Below, one piece after another: positions 8,863-21,649 of a DNA stretch of 64,000 nucleotides. This DNA comes from Anas platyrhynchos (taxonomy: Eukaryota; Chordata; Aves; Anseriformes; Anatidae), in contig NC_092591.1 in the NCBI RefSeq assembly GCF_047663525.1, positions 29,917,001-29,981,000 on the forward strand, given 5' to 3'. The translations under genes and the position numbers were made by a program. Every line of letters begins with the position of its first letter. The stretch's first letter is position 1. The notes beneath the pieces were generated by a model. That model was not told where the DNA came from and ran no database searches. It worked only from the letters and a program-made list of their open reading frames with translations.

Positions 8863-11800
8863 TCAGAAGCCCCTGGCCTCGAGGCGCAGCGTGACCACGG
8901 CGGGCGGCACCTTCTTCTTGAGGCGGTTGAAGTCCTTGGCCGAGCGCCACAGCCAGGTCTGCAGCTCCTTCAGCAGCCAGAAGTCATCCATCTTCTTGAG
9001 GAAGTCATTGGGGGCGGCGGGGGCGCCGGGGGGCAGCGGGGGCCCGGCGGGGCCGGCGGGCAGCGGGTAACCCAGGGAGGACATGACGCCGGCGATGCTG
9101 ACCACCAGCCCCTGCAGGCTGGAGCAGAAGTGGCCGAGGCGGTGGCGCAGCTCGGCGGTGCCCGCCTGCCCGTCCAGCCCGCGCAGGTAGCAGAGCAGGC
9201 GGCTGTAGGCGCGGTAGTTGGCCGCCAGCCGCGCGTTGTCCGTCAGCCCCCGCCACAGGTCCAAGTCCACCGTGGCGCTGGGCACCTGCTCGGCGCGCGC
9301 CAGCCGCGGGGGGTTGAAGTCGGGCTCATTGAAGGGGGGGCCCAGGTAGTTCAGCTGCAAGGGGGGGAGGGAGGGGGGTCAGGAATCTCCATGCCCTTGA
9401 CTGCCTAGATCCCCATGCCCCCCAGCTGGATGTGCCCACCGTGTTCCAGTCTCCACGTCCCCTAGTGCATCATGTCCCCGAGCTCCACATCCCCAGTTCC
9501 CCATGAGCCCACATCCCAGGTCTCCACGTTCCCCTCCCCGTACCCACCGTGTCCCCACATCCCAGCAACAGGAGCACCAAAGGGAGCTCAACCAGAGCTT
9601 GCATGCAGGGGGGGGGGGACAGCACTGGCACCGGGGCACCTCCAGCTGTGCCACGCCAGCAGCACCGGGGGCACGTCAGGGCAGAGACAGGGAACCTCCG
9701 CGTGGGCCGGTGCCGCCGGCGGGCAGGGAGAGGCGGTGGCAGGGAGCCAGGGGTGTGCAGATGCCCGCGCCCCGTGCCTGGACCTGGGATGAGGGCAGGG
9801 GCCGGGGGAGCCGCCCTGTGCCTCTCCCGATGAGGCATTTCCTTGGCCTCCAGCACGGGTGGAGACCCACAGCCTCATGCATACAGGTGCACTCCCACCC
9901 CCATCCCGATGCTGCACCGTGGAGAGGTTTGGGGGGTCCCCATGCTAGTGGGGATGCAGAAAAAAGCAGGAGGTCCCCAGGCTTGCGGTGCCAGTAGGGA
10001 GATGGGGGAGGGACAAGCCGGGGGTGGGGGGGCGAGCCCCCTACTCACATAGGTGCCAGCGAGGGTGCGGAGCTGGTGCTCCAGGTAGCGGGTCAGGTCG
10101 TAGGTCTTCTGGATGGACTGGCCGGCGCCCAGCTCCTCCGTGCCGTTCAGGGCGGGCACTGCCGGCAGGTTGCAGAGCGCAGCGCACAGGAAGGCAAAGA
10201 TCCCCCAAGAGTCTCCTGCAGAGACACGGTGCTGCCTCAGGGGGGTCCCTGCGGCACGGGGAGGGGGAAACTGGACACCCCGGGGCACCCCGGTGGGGTG
10301 TGATGGGCCCTGGGGGGTTGGGGATATGGCAGCACCCTGGCGGCTGCACCACTCGGTTCCACCAGAGCTTTGCTGCACTCCCCACCTCCCTGGGTGGGGG
10401 GATGCAGACCCCCCCGAGGAGGTCAGGGCTCGCCCACGGCGCCCAAGACCTCCTCCTCTCACCCGGTGACAGGGGCGCCCTGCCACCCCAGGGACCTTGT
10501 GCCACTGGCACGCTCACCGCCAGCCCCAGCCTCATCCTGCACCCGGGGAAACTGAGGCAGGGAAGGTCTGGGCATGGAGCGGAGCCGCTCAGCATCCACA
10601 CGGGAAGCCCGGACTGGTGCAGCAGGGGCCTTGGGGACCCCAGCGTCCCCACCAGCACCACTGGGACCACCACCCAGCACGGCCTCTCCTCTGTGCGCTG
10701 CCGACCGCGGACTGCAGAAACAATCCTTTATATGGAATCGAGCAAACGCTGCTTGCTGCACTCCCGCCGGGACGCCCGGGTTATATTTGGGAACGCCGAG
10801 TCACCTACCACCAATGCCGGAGCGGGCTTGGTTGCCTTCCTAATCACAGCACGCTGGGCACCCTGCGGGACTGCAGCAGTACATCCACATCCCCATCCCT
10901 GTCCCCGTTCCCATCCCATCTGGCCCTGCCCTGCTGGGAGCCAGGGGCCGGGCAGGGGTCAGGGGCAGGACCCCGCGGGGCGGCTGGGGCGCGGGGCAAC
11001 CTTTGCCGAGGCCTCTGCCGGAAACCGCCGGCCGGGCCACGCCAGCGCCCTGACGTCAGGGCGGGTTACGAAAGCCAGCCCCGCTCACCGAGAGGTCGCG
11101 GCCGCTTCCAGGAGGCTCCGTCCAACTGGCACCTCGCTGCGCGCCCTGCCGCGCTTCCCGGCACCTCCTCCGCGGGGACATCCCACTGCCGGCACGCCGC
11201 GGCACGGCCCCGCACGGCACGGCCCTGCTCCCAGCTCCCAGCCCTGCCCGGCACGGGCAGCCCCTGGCGGCCCCCCAGGGAGGCGAGGGCGGCGGGGAGC
11301 CCTGCGGTGCCCTCACACGTCACCACTCCCCGTCAAACGCTGCCGGGAGGTTTGGAAAGCCAGGAGCAGCCAAGCTCCAGTGACGCACGCGGGCCCGTGG
11401 GGACGCCCCGGCTGCGGCTGCGCCAGTCCCTGCGCGTGGCACCCGGCCCGGCTGCGCCCACCGGCCGCGGGATGCCGTCCCCTGGTGATGCACAGTGCCC
11501 TGAGGGTGTGCGGTGCGCCCTGCACAGGTGCCGTTGCGCAAAGCTCCTGCACGCACGAGGCACCGTGCGCGTGAGGCACTGTGCAGCCGTGCAGTGTGCA
11601 CCATGAACTCGTGGCACGCTTTGCAGGCGTGTGGCAGGCACGGCGCAGCCGTAGGATACAACACAAAGACGTGCCGCGCGCCACGGAGGAGTGCCGTGCA
11701 CTGTGCAAGCGTGGCACACCGCGCAAGCACAAGATCCACTGTGCACGGCACACGTGAGACGCACCGTGACGGTGTGTGCCACTGATGTCAGCCCCCGCGC

Positions 11801-14800
11801 ACACCCTTGCACGTGCCGGTGACCTCATGGGCGCCGCGTGCCCCCACACCGCATCCATGCCGCTGGGAGCACGCGGAGCCGCTTGCGCACGGCCGAGCCC
11901 ATGGGTCCCGGCACGGTGAGCGTGGGGGGCGCACCGCGGTCCCGCTGCGTGCGTGCAAGTGTGCGTGCGAGCGTGGGCCGAGGGCGGCGGGGGGGGGCCG
12001 CATGGCGGTGACTCACCCGCCCCCGGGTGTTTGCTTTGGCCCGGCCCCACCGTGGCCGAGCCCGGCACAGGCGCTCGCAGCCCCGCACTGCGCAGCGGGG
12101 CCGGCGGGACCCTCACCCGCCACCGGCTCGGGTTTCCAGAGAGGGATTTACACCCGGCCCCAGCCCTGCTGCGGCCAAGGCAAACAGAGCTGGGGGGGCC
12201 AGGATGGGGGCGCGGGGGGGGAATGGGGACGAGGACGGAGCAGCCGGCAGCTCCCAGGCAGGCAGCTGGGGTGCGGGGCCGCAGGAGCGTGGAGATGAGG
12301 ACGAGGATGAAGGGGAGCGCCTGGTGGATGTGGATGTCCAGGGCTGGGTGGTGGCTGGGATGCTTGGCCGTGGTGGCATCACAGCGGTGGCACCGACCTG
12401 GCCGTGTGGCTCTGGGCACAGCCCTGGGCTGCTTGGGGTGACTGCAGCGGGAAGCCCAGCACGATGCAGCCGCTCTCCCTCACCCGTGACGGCTCGGCAC
12501 TGGGTGGGAAAGGGCTCAGCACCGGCACAGGCAGCAGCCACGCAGTCCCGGGCCCGGCAGGGAGGGGGGGGCAGGCGGCGAGCGGGGCCGGCACAGCTGG
12601 ATCCCAGTGACGTCGAGAGGAAGAGCCCGAGGGTTTCAAAACCGGCCCTGGAGTGGGGCCAGGATGCTCCCGGCCCACGTAAGCAAAGCACGGAGCGGCT
12701 GCGGGGCCGGCCCCATGGGCAGGTGGAGAGCTAGGGCCACGGGAGCTGACCCCCCCCAGAGCACCAGCCAGCAGCACACCTCCCCCCATCACTGCCCCAG
12801 CGCACGGGTGGGGATCTGCGGGCACTGAGGGGGCCGCCAGCAGTGCCCCGGGACAGCTCGCCCGGCCGTGCCCCCGTGCGTCACGGCGGGGCCACCACCC
12901 GCGTGGCTTTGGAGGCGTGGGACAGCACGGAGCAGGGAGGCAGCGGCAGAACCGCAGCCCTGCCATGAGGCTGGGGCGGGGGGGGGCCTGCCCATGCTGC
13001 CCCCCCCCCGCCGAGCAGCCCCCCCCCGCGAGCCGGCGCTGCCATTGTGCGGCGCTGAGCTGTTCCCTGGGCACGCCGTGGGCAGCGAGCTGCCGGGGTC
13101 AGGCGTGACCGCAAGCTGCCAGCGCCGCTTTTCCCGAAAGTGTTGAGCAAAGCGGCTCCGGAGGCTTTGGGGAAGGGGGGACCCCCGCCCTGCCGGCCCC
13201 TCGCACCAGCGCGCAGCCCAGAGCCCCGAGCGCGGCGAGGCGGCGGCGGGAGCTGCCGTATCTGATGGGCTGGCGGCCAAGGGCCGGCGGAGCCCGGCAC
13301 CGCTGGGAGCGCGGCCCCTCCGCGGCGCTCGCCCGGCCGCGGGGCGGGAACAGAGCCGGGACGTCCCGCGGCAGCCAGCGTGAGTGCGCCATTGAGGAGC
13401 GGGGAGCAGCGTGGAGCCCGCGAGCGATGACGGAGCAGACAATAGCAGCGGCCCCGGCTGCCCCGACCCCGGCTCTCCCCGCGCGCCCTCACGGACGGGC
13501 TCTTGCACAACGTGGCAGCCGCCGCCAGCCGCTGGCGGGGAGCCGGCCGGGAGATGCTGCGGGCAGGATGGGCCGGGACGGGCACCTCGCGTCCCCGGGG
13601 CTGTAACACTGACAGCAGCACCGTGGGCCTGGCGTGAGGACGCTGCTCCCCGCACCTGGACGCCGGGTCCTGCGGTCCCCGAGCGCTGACAGGAGGGACG
13701 CATGCACCCTGTAGCTGATCTCTCCTGCACCCAAAATGCCCCCACTGCCCCCAGATCCGGCAGTGAGAGGCAGCAGGGAGCAGTGGGGATCCCCCAGCCC
13801 TGCCACAGGCCTGGCCAGGAGGAGGAGTTGCAGCGTGCCTGCCCTGCTGCGCCCTGTGCAGGTCCCTGGGAGCAAAGCCACATCCCCAGGGGCGTCGGGG
13901 GAGCACGAGGGGGGAGCCCGGCCCCGCGCCCCTCTGGCTATGCATGAGCTTGCAGCCCGCGCTGAGTGTTTACATCCTGTCTCCTCCGTGTGTTTATAAA
14001 TGCATCCGTGCACGGGAGACTCCAGCGAGGCCGTAATTAGCTGGGCCTGGATTTCCCATCCGGCTCCAGCCAGCGGCACGATGGAAGCCCCCCCCCCTCA
14101 ACCGGAGGCAGGGGCGCAGGCCCCTAATCCCAACCAGACCCCGCACCAAGAGCCGGCCCCGCGTGGTGCTGCCCGAGGGCACCCGCAGCTCCTGCCCGGC
14201 ACGCACTGCCGTGCACCGCCACGCACGCCAGTGGGACCCAACGGCACAGCCTCCCCCGTGCCCATCCTCACTGCACCCACCACGGGTGCCCGCTGACCCA
14301 TCCGGCACTCCTGGCACGAGGGCTGACGGTGCCAAAAATCCCTCCCACGCCAGGCACCCCAACCCGCGTCCCCTGTGGCGCCCAGGGCCAAGGCGGCTGT
14401 GCCTGCAGCCACAGCACAAAGAGCCGAGGGAGCTTTTATGGGAGCGGCGGCGGAGCCAGGGACAGCCCAGCGCCAAAGGCAGCCTGGCCCCTCTCCGGCC
14501 TGGAGCGGAAACGGCAAGCTGGGGGCCGAGCCCGGGAGGGGAGCGGCAGCTCCCAGCACAGGGGGGGACTGGGGGTGTGGGGCCAGCTGGGGCTCCCGGT
14601 GCCAGCCCGCATGGCAGCACCGAGCCCTGTGCCGTGGGTGCCGTGGGTGCCGTCAGCCCCTGACCCACCGCCGCTGCTGGCATCTCCCTCCAGCCGCCCC
14701 GTGCCACGCTGCCGGCGGGTGTGCAGGGGAGCAGCCACCACGCTTGGCAGGCGCGGTGGGGATGGCTGTGCCCTGGGAAACCTCACGTGCTGTGCGCCCC

Positions 14801-17166
14801 GGTGCCCCGGTAGCACCAGGCAAGGGCTCATCACCCACGGGCCAGCCAGACCCACGGCACTGCCAGCCCGGTGGCTCGCTGGCACAAGTGGGAGAGCTGG
14901 CCACCCAGGCGTCCCGTCTACACCGGTGAGGGCGGGTGGGGGCAAGCACGACCCTGTGTGTGCCTGCTGGCATCTTTGTGTGGGCACCTGGTGGGCACGC
15001 GAGGGGCCACAGAGCCAGGATGAGCCCCCCCCAGCCCAGGAGGAGGCAGCTCCCGGCAGCGGGGCAGGTGGGCGCAGGGAAGGGGGTGATTTATGGCGAA
15101 ATGTGCCACTTAGCAGGGCATAAATCTTCCCCCGGCGCAGCCCTGTAAGCAGAGCCCTCTGCATTTCCCTTCAGAGGCTGCTCGCGGGCTGGGGCTAATG
15201 CAGCCCAGATGTGCGCGGGGACCGTGCCCTCGCGCAGCCTGCTAACGAGGCGCGGGGACACCGGTTCCTGGTGGGAGCCCGGCATCCCTGAGCCCCGTCC
15301 CCGGGACATCGCCGGGCTGGGGACGGCCTCAAATGGGGAGCGGAGCGGCGGCCGGCCCTCAGCATCCCCCTCCCTCCCTCACCCGCCACGAGCTGTGCCG
15401 CGGGCTGACCGCAGGCCGCGGCTGGCAGCCTCCTGGTGCCACCGGCTCCCCGCCACCTCCACCGAGCTGGGGACGGGCTTCGGAGGCGCGACGGGGCCAG
15501 GAGCCGGAGCCCCCGGCTGCCGGCCCCACTTTTCTGGTTCCCCCGAGGCGCGCCGGCTCCGCGGGAGCTTGAACAAAACCTGGCCCCGGCCTCGTGTCCC
15601 CAGCCCCGCGCCCAGCGAGGCGGGAGCCCGGCCGACAGCGCCCACAGTTTGACCTTTTAAGGGTTGTTTTCCAGCGTTTTTCCCCTTCCTTTCTGCGCCA
15701 GGCAGCCCCAACGCAGCCCCTCCGCGCCATGGGGCCGGCAGCCCCCCGTCTTCCCAGGGCCCCCGGGGCGGCTCCAGCCGCCGGGGCCGGGGTAACAAAG
15801 CCATCCGGCAGCTGTGGCCGGAGCCCCGGGGCAGTGGCGGCGTGCCGGGTTCCCTCTGCGGAGGGGGGCATTTCCCCAGCACCCCCCGAAAGCGTCAGCC
15901 ACGTCCCGGTGGGGCTCGGAGGCTGCGGCACATGCCTGCGCTCACGCCGCCTGCCCCGCGAGTGAGCCCCGGGCAGGAGAAGCGGCTCTTCCTGCCCCCC
16001 GAGTCCCAGGGACTTTCATTTTCCTCCCCTCTGTCAGTCCTGGGTTTTAATTCTCCGTGCTAAGCGGCGTTTCCCTCCCTGGTAATCACAAACATGCATG
16101 GAAAAGAGGGAACTAGAGAAAGGGAAAAAAAAAAAAAGAAGAAAAAAAAAAAAAAAAAAAGGAGGCAGAGGGGGAAAGTCTTAAATCAATCCCAAAGCCA
16201 GACAGACGTTTTAATCAAATCAAATTAAAATCAGCAGCGGCTCGGCACAGCGAGCCGCGCCAGGCGCAGCAGCCCCCCGCCCCTGCCCCCGGCCCCTCGC
16301 TCTTACCTGGGGGCTCCCCGGCCACATTTAGCATAGTAGAGTCAGGGCGCGGGGCTGGAGGGGGCGCGAGGAGCCCGGGCGTGGGGCTGGTGCTGCGCCG
16401 AGCCCCGAGCCCCGCGCTGACGGCGAAGCCTGCCTGCTCTCCTCTGCCCTGGCTCGCACTCGCTCGCGCTCGCTCGGGTGTTTTTTTTTTGTTTTTTTTT
16501 TTTTTTTCCTCTCCCTATTTGTTTTGGTTTGTGTTTGCTTGGGTGTTAGGTGGAAGAAGCTGTCTGGGCTGTGTTTTTTTGGTGTGTGAGTGTGTGCACG
16601 GTTTGCACCACGCTCCGGCTCCCTCGCTCGCTGCCTTTCCCCCTTCCACCTCCCTTGATTTGCTCTTTTGATTGGTGTCCAGGAATGCAAGAATAAAAAA
16701 AACGCGAGCTCGCATACACCCTCTCTCCAAGCTGCTGCCTCCTTTTTTTTTTTTTTTTTCCCTTTTTTTTTTTTTTTTTTCCGAAATTCAAGTGTTAAGC
16801 AGAACCAGGTTGCTTTCAAGAATGTATTTGATGCAATTGTACACAAGAGCGGGCTCCATTCATTCCCCTCCCTCTCCCCCGGGCTCCCCCCGGGCTCCGC
16901 GGCCGCGCTGGGGAGGCTGTGGCCGGACCGGGCGCCGCGCGCGGGGCAGCGGACGGGGACCAGAGCCGGGGAGAGGGGGGGGGGGGGGACACCGGAGAAG
17001 GGAAAAAGGGGGGTTGGGGGGAATGACCCCTGCCTCACGCCCCCCTCCCCTTCTTCCCCGCTTCCCGGGGGGGGCCCTGGCTGCCGCTCGCCCTTTGTTA
17101 GTGGCCGGGGAGCGGGCCGGGGCGGCGGGCGGGGGGGCTCCTTCTCCTACCTGCTCGGAAATCCAT
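8863..17166 (-). CDS. CLCF1: cardiotrophin-like cytokine factor 1
   Basis: CLCF1 is a secreted IL-6-family four-helix cytokine that signals with CRLF1 through the CNTF receptor. Exon 1 (17166-17151) encodes MDFRA plus one base, matching human MDLRAG. Exon 2 (10215-10049) has DSWGIFAFLCAALC and GQSIQKTYDLTRYLEHQLR. Exon 3 (9354-8863) has LNYLGPPFNEPDFNPPRL and MDDFWLLKELQTWLWRSA, ending ARGF. The product is 224 residues (225 in human), with a signal peptide over roughly the first 27 residues and one NGT glycosylation site just after it. Intron 1 is 6.9 kb, by far the largest in the window. The 3'UTR is about 1 kb, with a minisatellite and an AU-rich cluster that suggests unstable mRNA. The gene lies between the GLYAT-like pair and RAD9A. 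Its neighbour RAD9A is as in mammals. Confidence 0.93.
10216..16059. other. large first intron of CLCF1, no gene found
   Basis: Nearly 6 kb of GC-rich sequence. Open frames on both strands are compositional and none resembles a protein. It includes a TGCAC-rich degenerate repeat (about 11,510-11,770), a 16-bp palindromic CRE at 11,047 and scattered C- or G-runs. Regulatory elements for CLCF1 are likely but cannot be pinned down. Confidence 0.5.
11047..11062. promoter_or_regulatory. perfect 16-bp palindrome with CRE core
   Basis: GCCCTGACGTCAGGGC is fully self-complementary around TGACGTCA, the CREB/ATF site. It lies deep in CLCF1 intron 1. A regulatory role is inferred. Confidence 0.4.
16060..16860. 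other. AT- and homopolymer-rich block in CLCF1 intron 1
   Basis: An 800-base block begins about 300 bases inside intron 1. It has A-runs near 16,125-16,160 and T-runs at 16,481-16,507 and 16,742-16,781. Between and beside them lie non-repetitive AT-rich words such as TTTTAATCAAATCAAATT (about 16,209). It contrasts sharply with its GC-rich surroundings. The paired long runs do not form a recognisable SINE, LINE or retrocopy. Confidence 0.6.
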
Positions 17167-17640
17167 GGGGGCGGCGGCCCGGGGGGTCCTGGCCGCAGGG
17201 GGGCTGCGGGGCGGCCGCGCTGCTGCGCCGGGGCCGGGCTGGGAGCTCCCATTTGGCGGCCCCGCTCCCCGCGGGGAGGGCAGCGAGGGGAGAGGGGCGA
17301 GGGGCGAGGGGGCGCGGGGGGCGTGGGGTGCCAGGCTGCCGCCCCGCCGCGGGGCAAGGGGGAGCGAGAGGCGGAGAGAGGCGGCGCAGGCAGACAGACA
17401 GACAGGCAGGCAGGCAGGCAGACACACAGACAGACAGAGCGCCGGTGCGGGGCGGGGGGCGGCACGGCCGGACGGCCGGAGGGACGCCGAATGGCCCCGC
17501 CGCCCCGGCCCCGCCGCCCCTCGCCCCGCTCCGTGCTCTTCCGACGGGACTTCTCGGCGCTGCCCCGGGGCCGCGGCAGGTGACCGAGCCCCCGGCGGCG
17601 GCGGCAGCGCGGCCGCGGCATCGCCCTTCCCGGCGCCGTC
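17167..17640 (-). promoter_or_regulatory. CLCF1 5'UTR and CpG-island promoter
   Basis: GC-rich, CpG-dense DNA in front of the CLCF1 start codon, including a (CAGA/CAGG)n microsatellite at about 17,390-17,440. The exact transcription start is not visible. Confidence 0.5.
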
Positions 17641-17761
17641 GGGGGAACCGGTGTCCCCCCTCTTCACCCCCACACCGGCTCCCGGCGGAGCTCCCGGTGC
17701 GCGGCTCCCGGTGCGCATCGCTGCCGTCCTGCCGCCCGTGCCCGGTCGGCCCCGGCCCCGC

Positions 17762-18120
17762 GCCCCGGGTACCGGCTCCAGTCCCCCGGGTACCGGTCCC
17801 AATCCCCCTGGGACCGTCCCCAATCCCCCGGGGACCGGCTCCAGTCCTCCGGTACCGGCTCCAATCCCTCGGGTACCGGCTTCAATCCCCCTGGGACCGT
17901 CCCCAATCCCCCAGATACCGGCCCCGCGCCCCGGGGACCGGCCCCAATTCCCCGGGGACCGGCTCCAGTTCCCCGGGGACCGGCTCCAGTTCCCCGGGGA
18001 CCGGCCCCGCGCCCCAGGGACCGGCCCCAATCCTCCGGGTACCGGCCCCAGTGCCCCGGTACCGGCCCCAGTGTCCCGGGGACCGGCCCTAGTCCCCCGG
18101 GGACCGGCCCCAGTCGCCAA
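17762..18120. repeat. minisatellite of about 20-bp units (about 18 copies)
   Basis: Degenerate units of the form GGGGACCGGCCCCAGTCCCC repeat head-to-tail between CLCF1 and RAD9A. All long frames through it are repeat artefacts. Confidence 0.9.
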
Positions 18121-19240
18121 CCGCCCTCGCCCTGCGCAGCCCTCTCCCCCCGGCCCCGGGAGCGGCTGCTCGGGGATGTTGCGAGGCTGCTGCCAGGCGG
18201 CTGGGCTGCGATCAACCTGCCCCGAGAGGAGCGACCCCGCTGTGCAAATGGAGGCTGTGGGCTCCCTCAGCGGGCCGGGGGCGCTGGGCTGGACCCCGGG
18301 GGCCGAGCACGGTGCAGAGCCCCCCTGGACGGCTCGGCTGGGCGGCTGGACCACCGGGGGGGGGGAACCAGTGGCCGAAATGCTCGGGACACGCGGCCAG
18401 CCCCTTCCCCTTGCGACCCACAGCGTGTGCCGGGGCAGAGGCGAGCCTCGCGCCCCCTTTTTTTTTGCAGAGGGGGGTTCTGTCATGCCAAGGGGCGCAG
18501 CCCTGCCTGTGCTGGCTCCCCCCAAAAAAATCAGTGTGTAAAACAAAAGCCCTGCACGGCAGCTGCACAGGATGGAGGCAGAGGGTGGCTTCACTGGGGC
18601 TCAGCACGGAGACACCGCATCCCCGTAGCATGCCAAGAGCACCCCAGCCCTAAATGCAGGGACACCCCCACCCCAAACTGCTCGGAGAGAAACGGCACCG
18701 GCACAGGGCTGAGCGCTCAGCGCTCCCGGGGGGCAGCGAAGCAGAGTGGGGCGAGGGGGCCACCGGGCACTGCCTGGGGCTACCGGGGGGTGGGTGAATG
18801 GGGGGGGGGAGGCGGCGCTGCCCCAGCCCTAGCGCTAGGGGGGTCCCGGGGGGGCTGTGCCCGGTCCCCCCGTGCACTCCGCTCCCCCCGCGGCGGGCAG
18901 GGGGTCCGGGTTTCCCCCCGGGGGGGGGGTCCCGGGGGCTGCCGGCAGGGGCTCCGCGGGGCTCCCCCGGTAACGGGACGGGCCGGGACGGGCGGGGGGG
19001 GCCCTACTGTGGGGTCCCTGCTTTGGGGTCTGGTCCCGAGCCCGGTCCCGCTCGCCCCGGGGAGCTGCAGCCCTGCCCCCGCCCCCCCCAGGGCCACCCG
19101 GTGCCCCGGTGCCGGTGCCGCCCCTTGGCCCCCGCCCCATGCCCCGGGGCCGAGCAGCCCCCCGCGGGGCAGGATCCCGCCGGGCCCGGCCCCGGAGCCC
19201 AGCAGCGGGGGGCCGGTGGCCCGAGGGCTGGCGGAGGGGA
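18121..19240. other. intergenic stretch between CLCF1 and RAD9A
   Basis: GC-rich DNA with no exon that I can recognise on either strand. It probably holds distal promoter sequence for both flanking genes. Confidence 0.4.
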
Positions 19241-19688
19241 GCGCGGCCGGCGTCGCCCCGCCTCTGCTCGTCGAGGCCCCATTGGCCGCGCGGCACGTCG
19301 CTCCGACTCTCCTCCAATCCGCCGCGCCGCCCGCGCTCCGCCGTCCAATAGGATAGCGGCCGGCCCGGCGGGGCCCGCCCCTTCGCGGGCCGCCGAGGAG
19401 CGGGGCGGGGCGGAGGGAGACGGGCGAAGGGCCCCGCCCCGCGGTCACGTGACGGGCCGCGGCTCGCGGCGCGCCGGCGCGCCGTCAATCATCCGCGCCA
19501 ACCAATCGCGAGGCCGCGGGGGCGGGGCGGAGGCGGGCGGGCGGCCAATGGGAAGGCGGCGGGCGGGAGCGGGACGGCGGCGGCGGCGGCGCGGCGGGAG
19601 GGAGCGGCGGGGCCGGGAGGGAGGGGGGGGAGCGGCACCGGCGGGCGGGGGGGCGGGGCGGGGCGGGGGGTGGGGGGTGCCCCCCGCC
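19241..19688 (+). promoter_or_regulatory. RAD9A promoter with CCAAT boxes and a CACGTG E-box
   Basis: Within 450 bases upstream of the start codon there are about five CCAAT boxes in either orientation (near 19,280, 19,314, 19,345, 19,502 and 19,543). A palindromic GTCACGTGAC E-box lies at about 19,443. The pattern fits an NF-Y-driven, TATA-less housekeeping promoter. Confidence 0.65.
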
Positions 19689-21649
19689 ATGAAGTGCGTC
19701 ATCGCCGGGAGCAACGTCAGAGGTGAGCGCGGCACCGGCACCGGCACCGGCACCGGGGGCATGGAGCGGGAGGGGCGGTGCCGGTGCCGGTGCCCCCCCC
19801 TGACCGCCCCGCTCCCGCTCCCGCAGCCCTGGGCCGCGCCGTGCACGCGCTGTCGCGGATCGGGGACGAGCTGTACCTGGAGCCCACCGGCAGCGGGGTA
19901 CGGGGCCGCGCACCGGGACGGGGCCGCACCGGGGCCGCTGGGAGGGGCGGTCCCGGTGCTCACGGCCCGCTCCCCCCCCCCAGCTGTCCCTGCGTGCCGC
20001 CAGCCCCTCGCGCTCCGCCTTCGCCTCCTTCCTGCTGGCGCCCCTCTTCTTCCAGCTCTACCAGCCCGGGGCCCCCGCCGCGCCCCCGCGCTGCAAGGTG
20101 CACATGAAGGTGAGTGACCCCCGGTGACCCCCCGGTAACCCCCCCCCGGTGACCCCCCCGGGGGCTGATGGCTGTGCTGTGCCCCCCCCACCACCACCAC
20201 CGCAGAGCTTCCTCGGCGTGTTCCGCTCGCTGCCCGCGCTGGAGAAGACGGTGGAGCGCTGCCTGCTGCTGCTGCGGCCCCGCGCCAGCCGCCTGGTGGT
20301 GCAGCTGCACTGCAAGTACGGTGAGTGGGGCGGGGGGCACCGGGAGAGGACGGGGGGGGGCGGCCCGGTTGGGCTAAGCCACCCGTCACCCCCCCCCAGG
20401 CATCACCCGGACGCACAACCTGGCCTTCCAGGAGTGCGAGCGGCTGCAGGCTGTCTTCGACACGCAGCGCTGCGCCAGCAGCCTCTGCGCACCGGCACGG
20501 TGAGAGCAGCGGGGGGGCTGCAGGGAGATGTCTGTGTGTGTTTGGGGGGGGGGCACAAAGCGCTGAGCCCACCCCGTGCCCACCAGGGTGCTGGCGGAGG
20601 CCGTGGTCCACTTCCCGCAGACGCTGGCGGAGGTGACGCTGGCGGCCGGCCCCGGGGGCAGGATCAGCCTGCGCAGCTACGTGGAGGATGAGGCCGGTGA
20701 GTGGGGGGCCGGGGGCTGCCCGGGGGGGGCCTTCCCGCCCCGTGTCCCTAATGGTCTCCCCACAGAGCTGGGCAAGGCGATGGTGACGGAGCTGTGGTTG
20801 GCCCCGGATGAGTTCCAGGCGGTGGCTGTGGTCCCGGATTCCCGCATCACTTTCTGCCTCAAGGAGTTTCGGGTGAGCGGGAGCCAGGGGCCCCCCCCAA
20901 ATGTCCTCCCCCCCCTCACCCACTGGGGTCTCACTCGGTCTCATCTCCGCCCAGGGACTCCTGACTTTTGCCGAGGCCTCCAACTTGCCCCTCACCATCC
21001 ACTACGACGCGCCCGGCAGGTAGGAGCAGCCACCCTGGCCGCCCCCCTGTGCTTCCCCAACTGTGCTTAGCCCCTCTGTGCCCCCAGGCCGGCCATCTTC
21101 AGCCTGGAAGACCCCCTGATGGAGGCCCACCTGGTCCTGGCCACCCTCCTGGACCCCGAGAGCAGCTCCCAGCCCCCCGCAGCCAACGGGTAACCGCTGC
21201 CATCAGTAGGGACCAGAGTGAACGGCTCCCACGCCACCCCCCCTGACCTGCTGTCTCCCCACGCAGCATCTCCCACGCGCCCGCCCCCTCGGATGACTTC
21301 GCCGATGACCTCGAGTCCTACATGATTGCCATGGAAACCGAAAGCTACGGGGAGGATTCGGGGGCACCTCCCAGCCCCACCTTCCCCCTGCGCACCCCTC
21401 ATCCCATAGAAAGCGACCCCCAGGAGGAGGAGGAGGATGGAGCTGTGCCAGGCACACCCCCTCACAAGAAGGTGGGGGACGGGCACGGCTGTGTCGGGGG
21501 GCAGGGGCTGGGTGTGCTCCCCCCCTGACACGTGCCTCTCCCCCCCCCAGTTCCGCTCGCTGTTTTTTGGCTCGGTGATGACATCGGGGGGGCCCAGCCC
21601 GGCCCCCAGCCAGGAGGTGCTGGCAGAGGACAGCGACGGCGAGTGCTGA
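19689..21649 (+). CDS. RAD9A: cell-cycle checkpoint protein RAD9A
   Basis: RAD9A is the regulatory subunit of the RAD9-RAD1-HUS1 clamp that is loaded at DNA damage and activates ATR through TOPBP1. Eleven exons: 19689-19722, 19827-19897, 19984-20109, 20206-20320, 20400-20499, 20587-20696, 20766-20872, 20955-21019, 21088-21189, 21267-21471 and 21551-21649. Together they give 377 residues (human 391). The PCNA-like part begins [20 protein letters not shown] and includes [19 protein letters not shown] and [20 protein letters not shown]. The flexible tail keeps [25 protein letters not shown] and the acidic end [10 protein letters not shown], where mammalian RAD9 has its TOPBP1-binding phosphosites. 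All introns are GT-AG and under 130 bp. Intron 9 carries a 27-base word shared with other genes here. Confidence 0.96.
21199..21225 (+). repeat. 27-base dispersed word, copy 2
   Basis: This copy lies in RAD9A intron 9. It is identical over 27 bases to the reverse complement of 7765-7791. The core is TCAGTAGG, GA, CCAGAGTGAAC. Confidence 0.85.

Noticed and set aside
11313-12419. 368-residue minus-strand frame in CLCF1 intron 1
   Set aside because: Cys/His/Ala-rich through a TGCAC-rich degenerate repeat. No recognisable fold and no splice context.
16120-16790. Poly-A/poly-T runs as tails of retrocopies or SINEs
   Set aside because: No body of a SINE, LINE or processed gene precedes the runs, and no target-site duplication is visible.
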